A DNA stretch of 60,313 nucleotides from Bacteroidota bacterium (GTDB taxonomy: Bacteria > Bacteroidota > Bacteroidia > Bacteroidales > UBA4417): NCBI GenBank assembly GCA_013376995.1, contig JACAAZ010000020.1, positions 1 through 60,313 of the forward strand, written 5' to 3'. Of the stretch, positions 34,545 through 43,039 are shown piece by piece. The stretch's first letter is position 1. Every line of letters begins with the position of its first letter. The notes beneath the pieces were generated by a model. That model had not been told where the DNA came from. It worked only from the letters and a program-made list of their open reading frames with translations, and ran no database searches. A program made the translations under genes and the position numbers.

Positions 34545-34874
34545 TTATTTTGATTCCAGTTCACCCGTATCTGGGTTCTGCGCTTCAGTAATTATCTGGG
34601 TGGGGTCGAGTTTGAATGCAAAGGAGGGAGTTTTGGAATTCTTCGATACTTTTGTTTTTTGTTTGACCAGGTTTAACTCGCTCAGATCAATAGATTCAGA
34701 AGCTTTTATTATCTGAATTACATCAAGCCTGAAGGCGAAATTAGTATTCTTGTTTACAGATGACTTTACCGGATTCATGGTTACCGAAGAGGAGTCGATG
34801 CCTTCAGCTGTTGTGTTCATCGTTACGACCAGGAATAAGAAGGCAAGTATGCTGGTAAAAATTGTTGTTTTCAT
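34545..34874 (-). CDS. Small exported protein with an internal duplication
   Basis: The 109-residue product has a signal peptide (about 1-24) and no known domain. It contains two copies of a segment: FAFRLDVIQII at 46-56 and FAFKLDPTQII at 85-95, each followed about eight residues later by an acidic Asp-x-x-Glu-Leu end. The repeat period is 39 residues. It is transcribed alone and ends at a clear terminator. It may be secreted or periplasmic; function is unknown. Confidence 0.65.
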   Translation of the reverse strand: MKTTIFTSILAFLFLVVTMNTTAEGIDSSSVTMNPVKSSVNKNTNFAFRLDVIQIIKASESIDLSELNLVKQKTKVSKNSKTPSFAFKLDPTQIITEAQNPDTGELESK

Positions 34875-35202
34875 GTTATTTAAGTTTTAAAGGTTACTTT
34901 GAATTTGTTTTGCATATAGACGAGGGCTTAATAAAAAAGTTACATACCTGATCAGGACGATTTTTCCATTTTTATGCAGACTTTTTAAAATTAATGTTAA
35001 AGCTATTGATGGCAGAGTATTCATGATGGGAACAATCACATTGACAAGAAGTAGAAAGTTATTATTATATACTTAATAATCAATTCATTTTAAATTATTA
35101 CAGATCAAGACACTACTCAGGTATAAAACTTATACCTTTGCACTCGTTTTTTAGAAGACAGTGAAAAAAGTGCAAATAACAGATTCACAATAATATAAGA
35201 AT
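34875..35202. other. 328-bp divergent intergenic region
   Basis: No gene was found. It contains the small palindrome CCTGATCAGG (34947-34956), AT-rich sequence, and the pfkA -7 box near its right end. Confidence 0.5.
35133..35140 (+). promoter_or_regulatory. Putative -7 box for pfkA
   Basis: TACCTTTG fits TAnnTTTG, about 63 bp upstream of the pfkA ATG. No TTG was found 19-21 bp before it. Confidence 0.45.
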
Positions 35203-36318
35203 ATGCGAAGAGTATTAGTAATAACAGGAGGTGGTGATTGCCCCGGATTAAATGCTGTTATCCGTGCTATCGTAAAAAGAGCAGCCCAGGAGAATGATTG
35301 GGAAGTGCTTGGAAGCATTAAGGCATTTGATGGTATATTAAATGAGCCTTCAGAGCTGATGATCCTGGATGAGGAAAAAGTCGCCGGTATTCATTACCAA
35401 GGTGGAACTATCATCCAGACCACGAACAAGGGTGGTCCATTTGCATGGCCGGTGAAGAAAAATGATGGTTCATACGATTATGTGGACCGCTCTGATGAAA
35501 TGATCCGTAAGATTCAATACCTTGGTATTGATGCTGTTATCAGCATCGGTGGCGATGGTTCCCAGCGTATTTCACAAAAACTGTTCGAAAAGGGGCTAAA
35601 TGTTATCGGTGTCCCCAAGACTATAGACAATGACCTCTCTGCAACTGATTCTACTTTCGGTTTCCAGACTGCAATACAGGTAAGTACTGAAGCTGTTGAT
35701 AAGCTTGTTACTACTGCCGCAAGTCATAACAGGGTTTTTATCCTTGAAGTTATGGGCCGTGATGCTGGATGGATCGCTCTCAATGCAGCAGTAGCTGGTG
35801 GAGCAGAAATTTGTCTCATTCCTGAAATTCCCTATGACCTCAATGTGGTTCTTTCAAAGATCAATGCAAGGTTTCACAGGGGACGCGGTTTTGCCATCAT
35901 TGTTGCTGCCGAAGGCGCCAGGCCTAAGGAAGGAACTGTTGTAGGTCATAATAGCCAGGAAGTTGGTTACGAAAATCTCAGGCTTGGAGGCTTAGGCTTT
36001 AAGCTGGAAGATGACCTTAAGAAAGCTGGATGTGAGCATGATATTCGTGTTACCGTTCTTGGCCACCTTCAACGTGGGGGCGTTCCAATTGCATACGACA
36101 GAGTGCTTGCTACCCAATTCGGGGTAAAAGCTATGGAAATGGTACTTAAGGGAGAATATGGAAGAATGGTTTCTTACAACCATCCTTATATTACCAGTGT
36201 AACATTGAAAGATGCCATTACCAAGCCTAACCTTGTAACTCTGGATACTGCGCTTATTAAGACAGCACGTGGAGTTGGGATAAGTTTCGGGGAAGACCTT
36301 ATTGCAATGGAAGAATAA
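35203..36318 (+). CDS. pfkA: 6-phosphofructokinase
   Basis: This 371-residue PfkA-family enzyme has GGGDCPGLN (9-17), SIGGDGS (114-120) and PKTIDND (138-144) with the catalytic Asp. The Gly in GGDGS is the usual sign of ATP use; the Lys in PKTIDND is more usual in diphosphate-dependent enzymes. The mixed pair occurs in ATP-dependent group III members, so ATP is likely but unproven. The gene is monocistronic, with a small hairpin at its end. Confidence 0.9.
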   Translation: MRRVLVITGGGDCPGLNAVIRAIVKRAAQENDWEVLGSIKAFDGILNEPSELMILDEEKVAGIHYQGGTIIQTTNKGGPFAWPVKKNDGSYDYVDRSDEMIRKIQYLGIDAVISIGGDGSQRISQKLFEKGLNVIGVPKTIDNDLSATDSTFGFQTAIQVSTEAVDKLVTTAASHNRVFILEVMGRDAGWIALNAAVAGGAEICLIPEIPYDLNVVLSKINARFHRGRGFAIIVAAEGARPKEGTVVGHNSQEVGYENLRLGGLGFKLEDDLKKAGCEHDIRVTVLGHLQRGGVPIAYDRVLATQFGVKAMEMVLKGEYGRMVSYNHPYITSVTLKDAITKPNLVTLDTALIKTARGVGISFGEDLIAMEE

Positions 36319-36319
36319 T

Positions 36320-36337
36320 CTGAGCCAAAAAGCTCAG
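36320..36337. terminator. Weak hairpin between convergent genes
   Basis: CTGAGC and GCTCAG arms (6 bp) around CAAAAA. There is no strong T-run, so it is only a candidate terminator. Confidence 0.35.
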
Positions 36338-36344
36338 TATCGGT

Positions 36345-36755
36345 TTATTTCTTGATTTTTACCTGGGCTTCTTCCTTATCAATATCGAAGACAAGGTTAA
36401 TATCTACCTTTTTCTTTAGTTTGATCTCACCTCGGTAAGATGCATCAATTGAATAATTGTTATCCTTGGTGTGTTCTTCCCATTTTCCTTCATAAGAAGC
36501 CAGGTTGATAACGTAAACCTGGTGCTTGCCCCTGGGGACATCTGCGCTAAAAGTTATTGGTTTGGATTCAGGAGATTCAGGAGATTCACCAGCAAGAGCA
36601 CCATCAATATAAAGTTGCGTCTTATTGATATGATCATAGCCTTCAATTATTCCTTTAAAGCTGGTTGAAACGGTTATTTTGCCCATTTTCTGAGCCGCAA
36701 GGGATCCGATTAACAATAAAAAAACAGATACTGCAAGGGTAAGCTTCGTTTTCAT
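36345..36755 (-). CDS. Small exported beta-rich protein
   Basis: The 136-residue protein has a signal peptide ending near LAAQK (residue 22) and a compact beta-rich body. Phrases such as LYIDGALAGES, PRGKHQVYVINL and VDINLVFDID suggest a PEGA- or transthyretin-like sandwich. No catalytic residues can be named. It lies alone between pfkA (convergent) and ccoI (divergent). Confidence 0.65.
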   Translation of the reverse strand: MKTKLTLAVSVFLLLIGSLAAQKMGKITVSTSFKGIIEGYDHINKTQLYIDGALAGESPESPESKPITFSADVPRGKHQVYVINLASYEGKWEEHTKDNNYSIDASYRGEIKLKKKVDINLVFDIDKEEAQVKIKK

Positions 36756-36947
36756 AGGTTCATTTTTTGATTTGAATAAGTAATGTCAACAAATAAACAG
36801 AAGTTCTTTTCATTTGTTTAGTAAGAATTTATTTTATTGTACAAATGAATCTACAATAATTAAGTGCGAATGAAGCCTATTTCTGATTACTGACTTGGGA
36901 AGTTATTTACTTTTACCGCCCTAAAAGGAAATTCTTAAAGCTACTCT

Positions 36948-39326
36948 ATGGTTCCTTGTGCGCATTGTGGCCAGGATTGCGGAAACATCCCGATGCATTT
37001 CGAGGATAAACCTTTCTGCTGTGATGGTTGTGTTTTGGTATTCAGGATTTTGAAAGAGAAAAACCTGGAGCAGTATTATGAGATCATGCCTTCTCCGGGA
37101 ATAAAGATTGAAAAGACTGAAACAGGATCCAAGTATGCGTTTCTTGATAACGAAGAATTTAGTTCTAAACTTCTATCCTTCTCTGACGGAGGGATTAGCA
37201 AGATTACTTTATTTATTCCCGCCATCCATTGTTCTTCCTGCATCTGGTTACTCGAAAACCTGAGTTCTCTTCATCCCGGGATAATGAGTTCTTTCGTGAA
37301 TTTTGTCAGGAAAGAGGTGAATGTCACTTTCAGGGAAAGTGAAATCAGCATGAGGCAATTGGTAGAGTTGCTGCACAGCATACATTATATTCCTGAGCTT
37401 ACTTTTGAGAAAGGTGAGAAGGATGATTACCAGAAAGTGAACCGAAGGTATCTTATGAAGATCGGCGTGGCTGGTTTTGCTTTCGGAAATATCATGCTTT
37501 TAAGTTTCCCGGATTATTTGCCCGGGGGAGAACAAATTGACAGAATACTCAGAAGTACATTCGGATATGTGGCATTTGTACTTGCTTTGCCTGTCTTCCT
37601 GTATTGCAGTTCTGATTTTTACCTTTCTGCTTTTAAGAGTATCAGGAAGAAGATTATCAATATTGATCTTCCTATTTCTCTGGGAATCATTGCACTTTTC
37701 ATGGAAAGTTCCTACGAAATTTTTTCAGGACATGGTAATGGATACATGGACTCCCTTGCAGGATTGCTGTTTTTCATGCTTATAGGCAGGTGGTACCAGG
37801 GAAAATCATTCCAGTCACTGTCCTTCGACCGGGATTACAAATCATATTTTCCTGTCGCTGTTACCCGCCTGAAAGAAGCAGTAGAAGAATTTGTCCAACT
37901 GAAGGACCTGAAAGAAGGCGACCTGATACTGGTCAGGAACCAGGAACTGATTCCGGCTGATGGAGTTGTTTTCGAAGGTGAAGGAAATATCGACTATAGT
38001 TTTGTGACAGGAGAGTCTGTCCCTGTTGTAAAGAAACAGGGTGATGCTGTCTTTGCGGGTGGACGACAGACCGGAACCGGTATTAAGATCAGGATCAAGA
38101 AGGAGGTTGCCCAAAGTTATTTAACCCAACTATGGAACGAAGACCGGATGAGCAATAAGCAATCTCATGCCATGCAAAAGATTGTTAACCATGTCAGTCA
38201 TTATTTTACAATTATCATTTTATTCATTGCTGCAGCTGCCGGTATTTACTGGGCATTTGATGATATTGGCAAAGCGGTATATGTTTTTTCAAGTGTATTG
38301 ATCGTTGCTTGTCCTTGCGCTTTAGCACTTACAATACCTTTCACTTTTGGCAGCCTGATGAGAGTGTTCGGCAGAAATGGTTTTTACCTTAAAAATACTG
38401 ATGTCATCGAAAAAATAGCTAAGGCTGATACTATCGTATTTGATAAAACAGGTACATTAACTCATTCCAGGAGCATGAAGGCGCAGTGGGAAGGGACACC
38501 TTTAATCGGGAATGAAAAGGAGATGATAGTCTCAGTTGCCCGGAATTCGACACATCCAGCTTCAATAACAATTTGTGATTCTTTGGCTTGCAAAGGAACA
38601 TCAGTAGTCAAAAATTTTGCAGAAATTCCTTCAATGGGTATTTCCGGAAATGTTGACGGGAATACTATTTTGATCGGTTCCTATAGGTTTGTCGCAGGGA
38701 AAGACCAGGAAGAGAAAGGGACTACAACTGTTGTTTACGTGTCTGTTAATCATGCAATCAGGGGATTTTTCCGGATAGAGAATAGCTATAGGGAAGGCCT
38801 TGAGAATGTTATTTCAAGTCTAAAATTCCATGAGTTGCATTTGCTGACCGGAGATAATAACTCAGAAAAATCAAATCTCGAGCATTATTTCCAGGGGAAT
38901 CATCAACTGCATTTCAATCAATCCCCAACAGATAAACTTGATTATATTAATCTTTTGAAGCAGAACAATAAACATGTGATCATGATCGGCGACGGACTGA
39001 ATGATGCCGGGGCTTTGCTTCAATCAGACGTTGGGATTACCATTGCAGATGATATTTACCATTTTTCACCTGCTTGTGATGTTATACTTGAATCAGGGAA
39101 ATTCTGGAAACTTCACCAATTCCTGAGGTTTACAAAAAATTCGTTATGGATCGTCTATGCTAGCTATACGATTTCATTTCTTTACAATATCGTCGGTCTT
39201 ACCTTTGCTGTTCAGGGCTTGTTGTCACCCGTGATTGCAGCTATTTTAATGCCGATCAGCTCTATTACCATTGTAGCATTCAGTACCTCATCCATTGCAC
39301 TTCTATCAAGACAAAAGAAGATGTAG
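36948..39326 (+). CDS. ccoI: CcoI/FixI copper-transporting P1B-type ATPase
   Basis: The 792-residue protein starts with a Cys-rich metal-binding segment (CAHCGQDCG, CCDGC) followed by an HMA domain with CSSC near residue 94. The CPC translocation motif is near 454, DKTGTLT with the phosphorylated Asp near 499, and GDGLNDA close to the end. Eight membrane helices are expected. CcoI exports copper needed for assembly of cbb3 oxidase. It heads the cco locus, about 290 bp before ccoS. Confidence 0.92.
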   Translation: MVPCAHCGQDCGNIPMHFEDKPFCCDGCVLVFRILKEKNLEQYYEIMPSPGIKIEKTETGSKYAFLDNEEFSSKLLSFSDGGISKITLFIPAIHCSSCIWLLENLSSLHPGIMSSFVNFVRKEVNVTFRESEISMRQLVELLHSIHYIPELTFEKGEKDDYQKVNRRYLMKIGVAGFAFGNIMLLSFPDYLPGGEQIDRILRSTFGYVAFVLALPVFLYCSSDFYLSAFKSIRKKIINIDLPISLGIIALFMESSYEIFSGHGNGYMDSLAGLLFFMLIGRWYQGKSFQSLSFDRDYKSYFPVAVTRLKEAVEEFVQLKDLKEGDLILVRNQELIPADGVVFEGEGNIDYSFVTGESVPVVKKQGDAVFAGGRQTGTGIKIRIKKEVAQSYLTQLWNEDRMSNKQSHAMQKIVNHVSHYFTIIILFIAAAAGIYWAFDDIGKAVYVFSSVLIVACPCALALTIPFTFGSLMRVFGRNGFYLKNTDVIEKIAKADTIVFDKTGTLTHSRSMKAQWEGTPLIGNEKEMIVSVARNSTHPASITICDSLACKGTSVVKNFAEIPSMGISGNVDGNTILIGSYRFVAGKDQEEKGTTTVVYVSVNHAIRGFFRIENSYREGLENVISSLKFHELHLLTGDNNSEKSNLEHYFQGNHQLHFNQSPTDKLDYINLLKQNNKHVIMIGDGLNDAGALLQSDVGITIADDIYHFSPACDVILESGKFWKLHQFLRFTKNSLWIVYASYTISFLYNIVGLTFAVQGLLSPVIAAILMPISSITIVAFSTSSIALLSRQKKM

Positions 39327-39488
39327 TTTCAGTCTTGGCAATTCTGATGCTTCAGGCAAATTATACAGTTTTTTTCAGAATTTCGATGTTTAATAACAAT
39401 GTGAATGTTAAACAAATAAATCGGGTACCTGAAATCTTCATTTGTATTTTAATATGCGATTCAAAACGCTTATTTGGAATTTAAATAT

Positions 39489-39515
39489 GATTGAAATTAT
39501 AATATAATTCAAATC
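39489..39515. promoter_or_regulatory. 27-bp near-perfect palindrome upstream of the cbb3 operon
   Basis: Arms GATTGAAATTATA (39489-39501) and TATAATTCAAATC (39503-39515) pair at 11 of 13 positions around a central A, with TTGA and TCAA-like ends. It lies about 50-75 bp upstream of the ccoS promoter, a typical position for a Crp/Fnr-type activator. A Crp/Fnr protein is encoded at 50420-51127; the pairing is inference. Confidence 0.45.
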
Positions 39516-39562
39516 AACCAGATAGAAAACTATTTAGACAAATTATAAACTAATTGGACCTA

Positions 39563-39592
39563 TTGCATAACATTTATCATTCAATAACTTTG
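39563..39592 (+). promoter_or_regulatory. Promoter of the ccoSNOQP operon
   Basis: TTG at 39563-39565 and TAACTTTG at 39585-39592 are 19 bp apart, a good match to the Bacteroidota promoter. The ccoS ATG follows 25 bp later. Confidence 0.7.
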
Positions 39593-39617
39593 CTTTAAAT
39601 AGTATTTCATTACTTAA

Positions 39618-39833
39618 ATGCAGGTCATAGTTGTATTAATCGGATTCAGTCTGCTTGTCGCGGTGGGATTTCTAATTGCTTTTTTATGGGCAGTTAAGAG
39701 CGGACAGTATGATGATGATGTTTCTCCAGCTATGAGGATGTTGCATGAAGATCGTGTGCTAAATAAAGCATTGGATTCGAATAGTATTGTCATTGACAAA
39801 GGAATTCAGGAAAATGGTGAACTTGAAGCCTGA
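39618..39833 (+). CDS. ccoS: CcoS cbb3 oxidase maturation protein
   Basis: This 71-residue protein has one N-terminal membrane helix (about 3-27) followed by a short acidic tail with SGQYDDDVSPAMRML, typical of CcoS. CcoS is needed for insertion of haem and copper cofactors into the catalytic subunit. It is the first gene after the promoter and lies 78 bp upstream of ccoNO. Confidence 0.88.
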   Translation: MQVIVVLIGFSLLVAVGFLIAFLWAVKSGQYDDDVSPAMRMLHEDRVLNKALDSNSIVIDKGIQENGELEA

Positions 39834-39911
39834 TTAAAGTTGTTCCAACAATCCGAACATTCATCAAAATCAATTATAACCAAACTAAAGCCTAATTAAA
39901 TCAACGATTCT

Positions 39912-42053
39912 ATGGAATTACAAAAATTCTACTACGACAACAAGATCGTAAGGATGTTCGCCTATGCCACCATGCTTTGGGGTGTAGTTGGGATGTTGGT
40001 CGGATTGCTGATAGCATGTCAGATCATTTTTCCCATGCTGAATTTCGGCCTTGAGTTCACCACTTTTGGCAGGGTCAGACCCCTCCATACAAATGCGGTG
40101 ATCTTCGCTTTTGTGGGAAACGGCATTTTTACCGGTGTTTATTATTCACTACAGCGATTACTCAAAGCCCGTATGTTCAGTGATGTATTGTCACGCATCC
40201 ATTTTTGGGGCTGGCAGTTAATCATTGTTCTTGCTGCTGTTACTTTGCTGGCAGGATTTACTACCGGCAAGGAATATGCTGAGCTTGAATGGCCTATTGA
40301 TATTCTGATAGCAGGTATCTGGGTTGTTTTTGGCTGGAACATGATGGGGACTATCCTGAAACGCAGGGTAAAGCACATCTATGTTGCTATTTGGTTCTAT
40401 ATTGCAACGTTCGTTACCGTTGCAGTTTTACACATTGTCAATTCCCTGGAGATTCCCTGGAGCATAATGAAGAGCTATCCGATTTTTGCAGGGGTACAGG
40501 ATGCTTTAGTACAATGGTGGTACGGACATAATGCAGTTGCATTCTTCCTTACAACACCTTACCTGGGATTGATGTATTATTTTATTCCCAAGGCTGCCAA
40601 CAGGCCTGTTTATTCCTACAAACTTTCCATTATTCACTTCTGGGCGCTGATCTTCCTGTATATTTGGGCAGGTCCTCACCACCTTCTTTACACTTCTCTT
40701 CCCGATTGGGCACAGGCTTTAGGAACAGTTTTTTCAGTGATGCTAATTGCCCCATCCTGGGGTGGTATGATCAATGGACTGCTTACTCTAAGAGGAGTAT
40801 GGGATAAGGTACGTGAAGAACCGGTATTGAAATTCTTCGTTGTTGCAGTTACGGCTTACGGTATGTCAACTTTCGAAGGCCCCATGCTTTCATTGAAAAA
40901 CATCAACGCCATCAGCCATTATACAAACTGGACCGTAGGCCATGCCCACATTGGAGCATTAGGCTGGAATGGATTCCTGACATTTGGAATGCTATACTGG
41001 CTCCTCCCGAGAATGTTCAAAACCAAACTATTTTCAAATAAGCTTGCCAATGTTCATTTCTGGTTAGGCACACTGGGTATTTTATTCTATTCAATCCCTC
41101 TATACTGGGCTGGTTGGACTGAAGCTTCAATGTGGAAACAATTCACAGCTGAAGGTGTACTCAAATACCCCAATTTCCTTGAAATTGTTACCCAAATAAT
41201 GCCAATGCATTATATGAGAGCATTTGGTGGATTATTATACTTCTCCGGGATGCTGCTGCTGGTATATAATATTATGAAGACCGTTAAAACCGGTAGTTTT
41301 GTTGCTGAGGAACCTGCTGAAGCCCAGGCGCTTCAGAAAGAAGGCGGCAGGCTGGTTGGAGAAGGTTGGCATCGTTTCTTGGAACGCAAACCTATTCGCT
41401 TTATGATCCTTGCAATTGTTGCTATATTGATAGGTGGATTGGTAGAAATTGTTCCAACTTACCTCATAAAGAGCAATATACCAACAATCTCTTCTGTTAA
41501 GCCATATACACCACTTGAGTTACAGGGCCGTGACATTTATATAAAAGAAGGATGTTATAATTGCCATTCGCAAATGATTCGTCCTTTCCGTTCAGAAACG
41601 GAGCGCTATGGTGAATACTCAAAACCAGGTGAATTTGTATATGATCATCCATTCCAATTTGCTTCTAAAAGGACAGGTCCGGATTTAGCAAGAGAAGGTG
41701 TTAAGACCGGGAAACTATACAAACCGGATGCATGGCATTACAACCATTTGATGAATCCACAATCCATGAATGTTCAGAGTATAATGCCGAAGTATCCATG
41801 GTTGGCTTCCAAAGAGATTGACATAGCCTCAACACCCAAGAAGATTAGGGTTATGCAATACCTTGGAGTTCCTTATCCTGAAGGGTATGATCAAAAAGCA
41901 AATGATGATCTGAAAGCCCAGGCTGAAGGTATTGCTGCTGGTCTCAAGGCATCAGGAATTGATATAGCTGCGAATAAGCAAATTATTGCACTCATTGCTT
42001 ATCTACAGCGACTTGGTACAGATATTTCAGCATCTCCAACTGCACAGAAGTAG
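39912..42053 (+). CDS. ccoNO: Fused CcoNO subunit of cbb3-type cytochrome c oxidase
   Basis: The 713-residue protein joins CcoN (about 1-470, twelve helices) to CcoO (about 490-713). His ligands are visible in RPLHTNAV (His59), HNAVAFF, GPHHLLYT and VGHAHIGALG. The CcoO haem motif is CYNCH near residue 550. The fusion is common in Bacteroidota. It reduces oxygen with high affinity and pumps protons, in the cytoplasmic membrane, accepting electrons through CcoO and CcoP. Confidence 0.95.
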   Translation: MELQKFYYDNKIVRMFAYATMLWGVVGMLVGLLIACQIIFPMLNFGLEFTTFGRVRPLHTNAVIFAFVGNGIFTGVYYSLQRLLKARMFSDVLSRIHFWGWQLIIVLAAVTLLAGFTTGKEYAELEWPIDILIAGIWVVFGWNMMGTILKRRVKHIYVAIWFYIATFVTVAVLHIVNSLEIPWSIMKSYPIFAGVQDALVQWWYGHNAVAFFLTTPYLGLMYYFIPKAANRPVYSYKLSIIHFWALIFLYIWAGPHHLLYTSLPDWAQALGTVFSVMLIAPSWGGMINGLLTLRGVWDKVREEPVLKFFVVAVTAYGMSTFEGPMLSLKNINAISHYTNWTVGHAHIGALGWNGFLTFGMLYWLLPRMFKTKLFSNKLANVHFWLGTLGILFYSIPLYWAGWTEASMWKQFTAEGVLKYPNFLEIVTQIMPMHYMRAFGGLLYFSGMLLLVYNIMKTVKTGSFVAEEPAEAQALQKEGGRLVGEGWHRFLERKPIRFMILAIVAILIGGLVEIVPTYLIKSNIPTISSVKPYTPLELQGRDIYIKEGCYNCHSQMIRPFRSETERYGEYSKPGEFVYDHPFQFASKRTGPDLAREGVKTGKLYKPDAWHYNHLMNPQSMNVQSIMPKYPWLASKEIDIASTPKKIRVMQYLGVPYPEGYDQKANDDLKAQAEGIAAGLKASGIDIAANKQIIALIAYLQRLGTDISASPTAQK

Positions 42054-42068
42054 CAATAAACTCAATCC

Positions 42069-42260
42069 ATGAAAATTGTAACAAGTTTATTCGACAGTAT
42101 CGACGGGGTTTTTTGGTACCCAATGATCGCATTATTCATATTCCTGGTGATTTTCATTGTTATGATGATCCATACATTTTCTTTACCCAAGAACCAGGAG
42201 AAAGAATTAAGCCGGATTCCCCTCGAGGAAGATAGACCTGATCATATTCAAGAAATGTAA
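42069..42260 (+). CDS. ccoQ: CcoQ-like small subunit
   Basis: This 63-residue protein has one transmembrane helix (about 14-37) and a charged C-terminal tail. It lies between ccoNO and ccoP with gaps of 15 and 20 bp. Position, length and one helix fit CcoQ/FixQ, which stabilises the oxidase complex. Confidence 0.8.
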   Translation: MKIVTSLFDSIDGVFWYPMIALFIFLVIFIVMMIHTFSLPKNQEKELSRIPLEEDRPDHIQEM

Positions 42261-42280
42261 AACATTGAAAATAATTGACT

Positions 42281-42913
42281 ATGAGTAATACAGATGAAAA
42301 AAATATGAATCATGGTGAGCCTGAAATAGATGAGCTGACCAAAGATCGTTTCCTGGGTGGCCATGAATACGATGGCATCAGGGAATTGGATAATAAGCTG
42401 CCAAGCTGGTGGGTATGGTTATTCATTGTAACCGTTGTATTCAGTGCAGTGTACCTGGTAGGATACCTGGTTGCTGGATGGTGGCCTTCACAGAGCAAGG
42501 AATATGACCAGGAAATGGCTCAATTGGTCGAAATGAGGAAATCGGCCCCTGATGTTTCAGTTGATACAGCTACCATGATTCCTTTGACTGATGTTGCCAG
42601 CCTAGAAGCCGGACATGAAACCTTCAAAAAGATCTGTTCTACCTGCCATGGGCAGAATGGAGAAGGACTTGTCGGTCCCAATATGACCGATATGTATTGG
42701 ATCCATGGGGATAGCCTAAATAACAGGGTGACGATTAAAGACCTGTTCAAAGTTGTAACAAATGGGGTTATTGAAAAAGGCATGTTACCCTATAAAGATC
42801 AACTTTCACCTTTGGCCCGTCAACAGGTATTGAGTTATATAATAACTTTGCAGGGTACAAATCCTCCCAAGCAGAAGGCTCCTCAAGGTAGAAAATACGA
42901 TAAGTTTGGTTGA
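42281..42913 (+). CDS. ccoP: CcoP-type cytochrome c subunit with a single haem
   Basis: I use the ATG at 42281; a TTG two codons upstream is possible. The N-terminus has the CcoP signature (TKDRFLGGHEYDGIREL ... LPSWW) and one membrane helix, then one cytochrome c domain with CSTCH. Classical CcoP has two CxxCH motifs; only one is present and the protein is short (about 210 residues). This monohaem form occurs in Bacteroidota. A terminator follows the gene. Confidence 0.9.
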   Translation: MSNTDEKNMNHGEPEIDELTKDRFLGGHEYDGIRELDNKLPSWWVWLFIVTVVFSAVYLVGYLVAGWWPSQSKEYDQEMAQLVEMRKSAPDVSVDTATMIPLTDVASLEAGHETFKKICSTCHGQNGEGLVGPNMTDMYWIHGDSLNNRVTIKDLFKVVTNGVIEKGMLPYKDQLSPLARQQVLSYIITLQGTNPPKQKAPQGRKYDKFG

Positions 42914-42977
42914 TCTTTAAGTCTCTGTTTGAGCCTGGTTTAAGGCAAAAATGAATAATAAAAGTTGAAAATGTCTG

Positions 42978-43011
42978 AGGCTACAGTTTGATAAATTTCA
43001 AGCTGTAGCCT
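42978..43011 (+). terminator. Intrinsic terminator after ccoP
   Basis: Arms AGGCTACAG/CTGTAGCCT with a 16-nt loop, then TTTTATT. ccoG begins only 28 bp later, so its expression may depend on read-through. Confidence 0.85.
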
Positions 43012-43039
43012 TTTTATTAAATAATGAAAGAAATACTAA

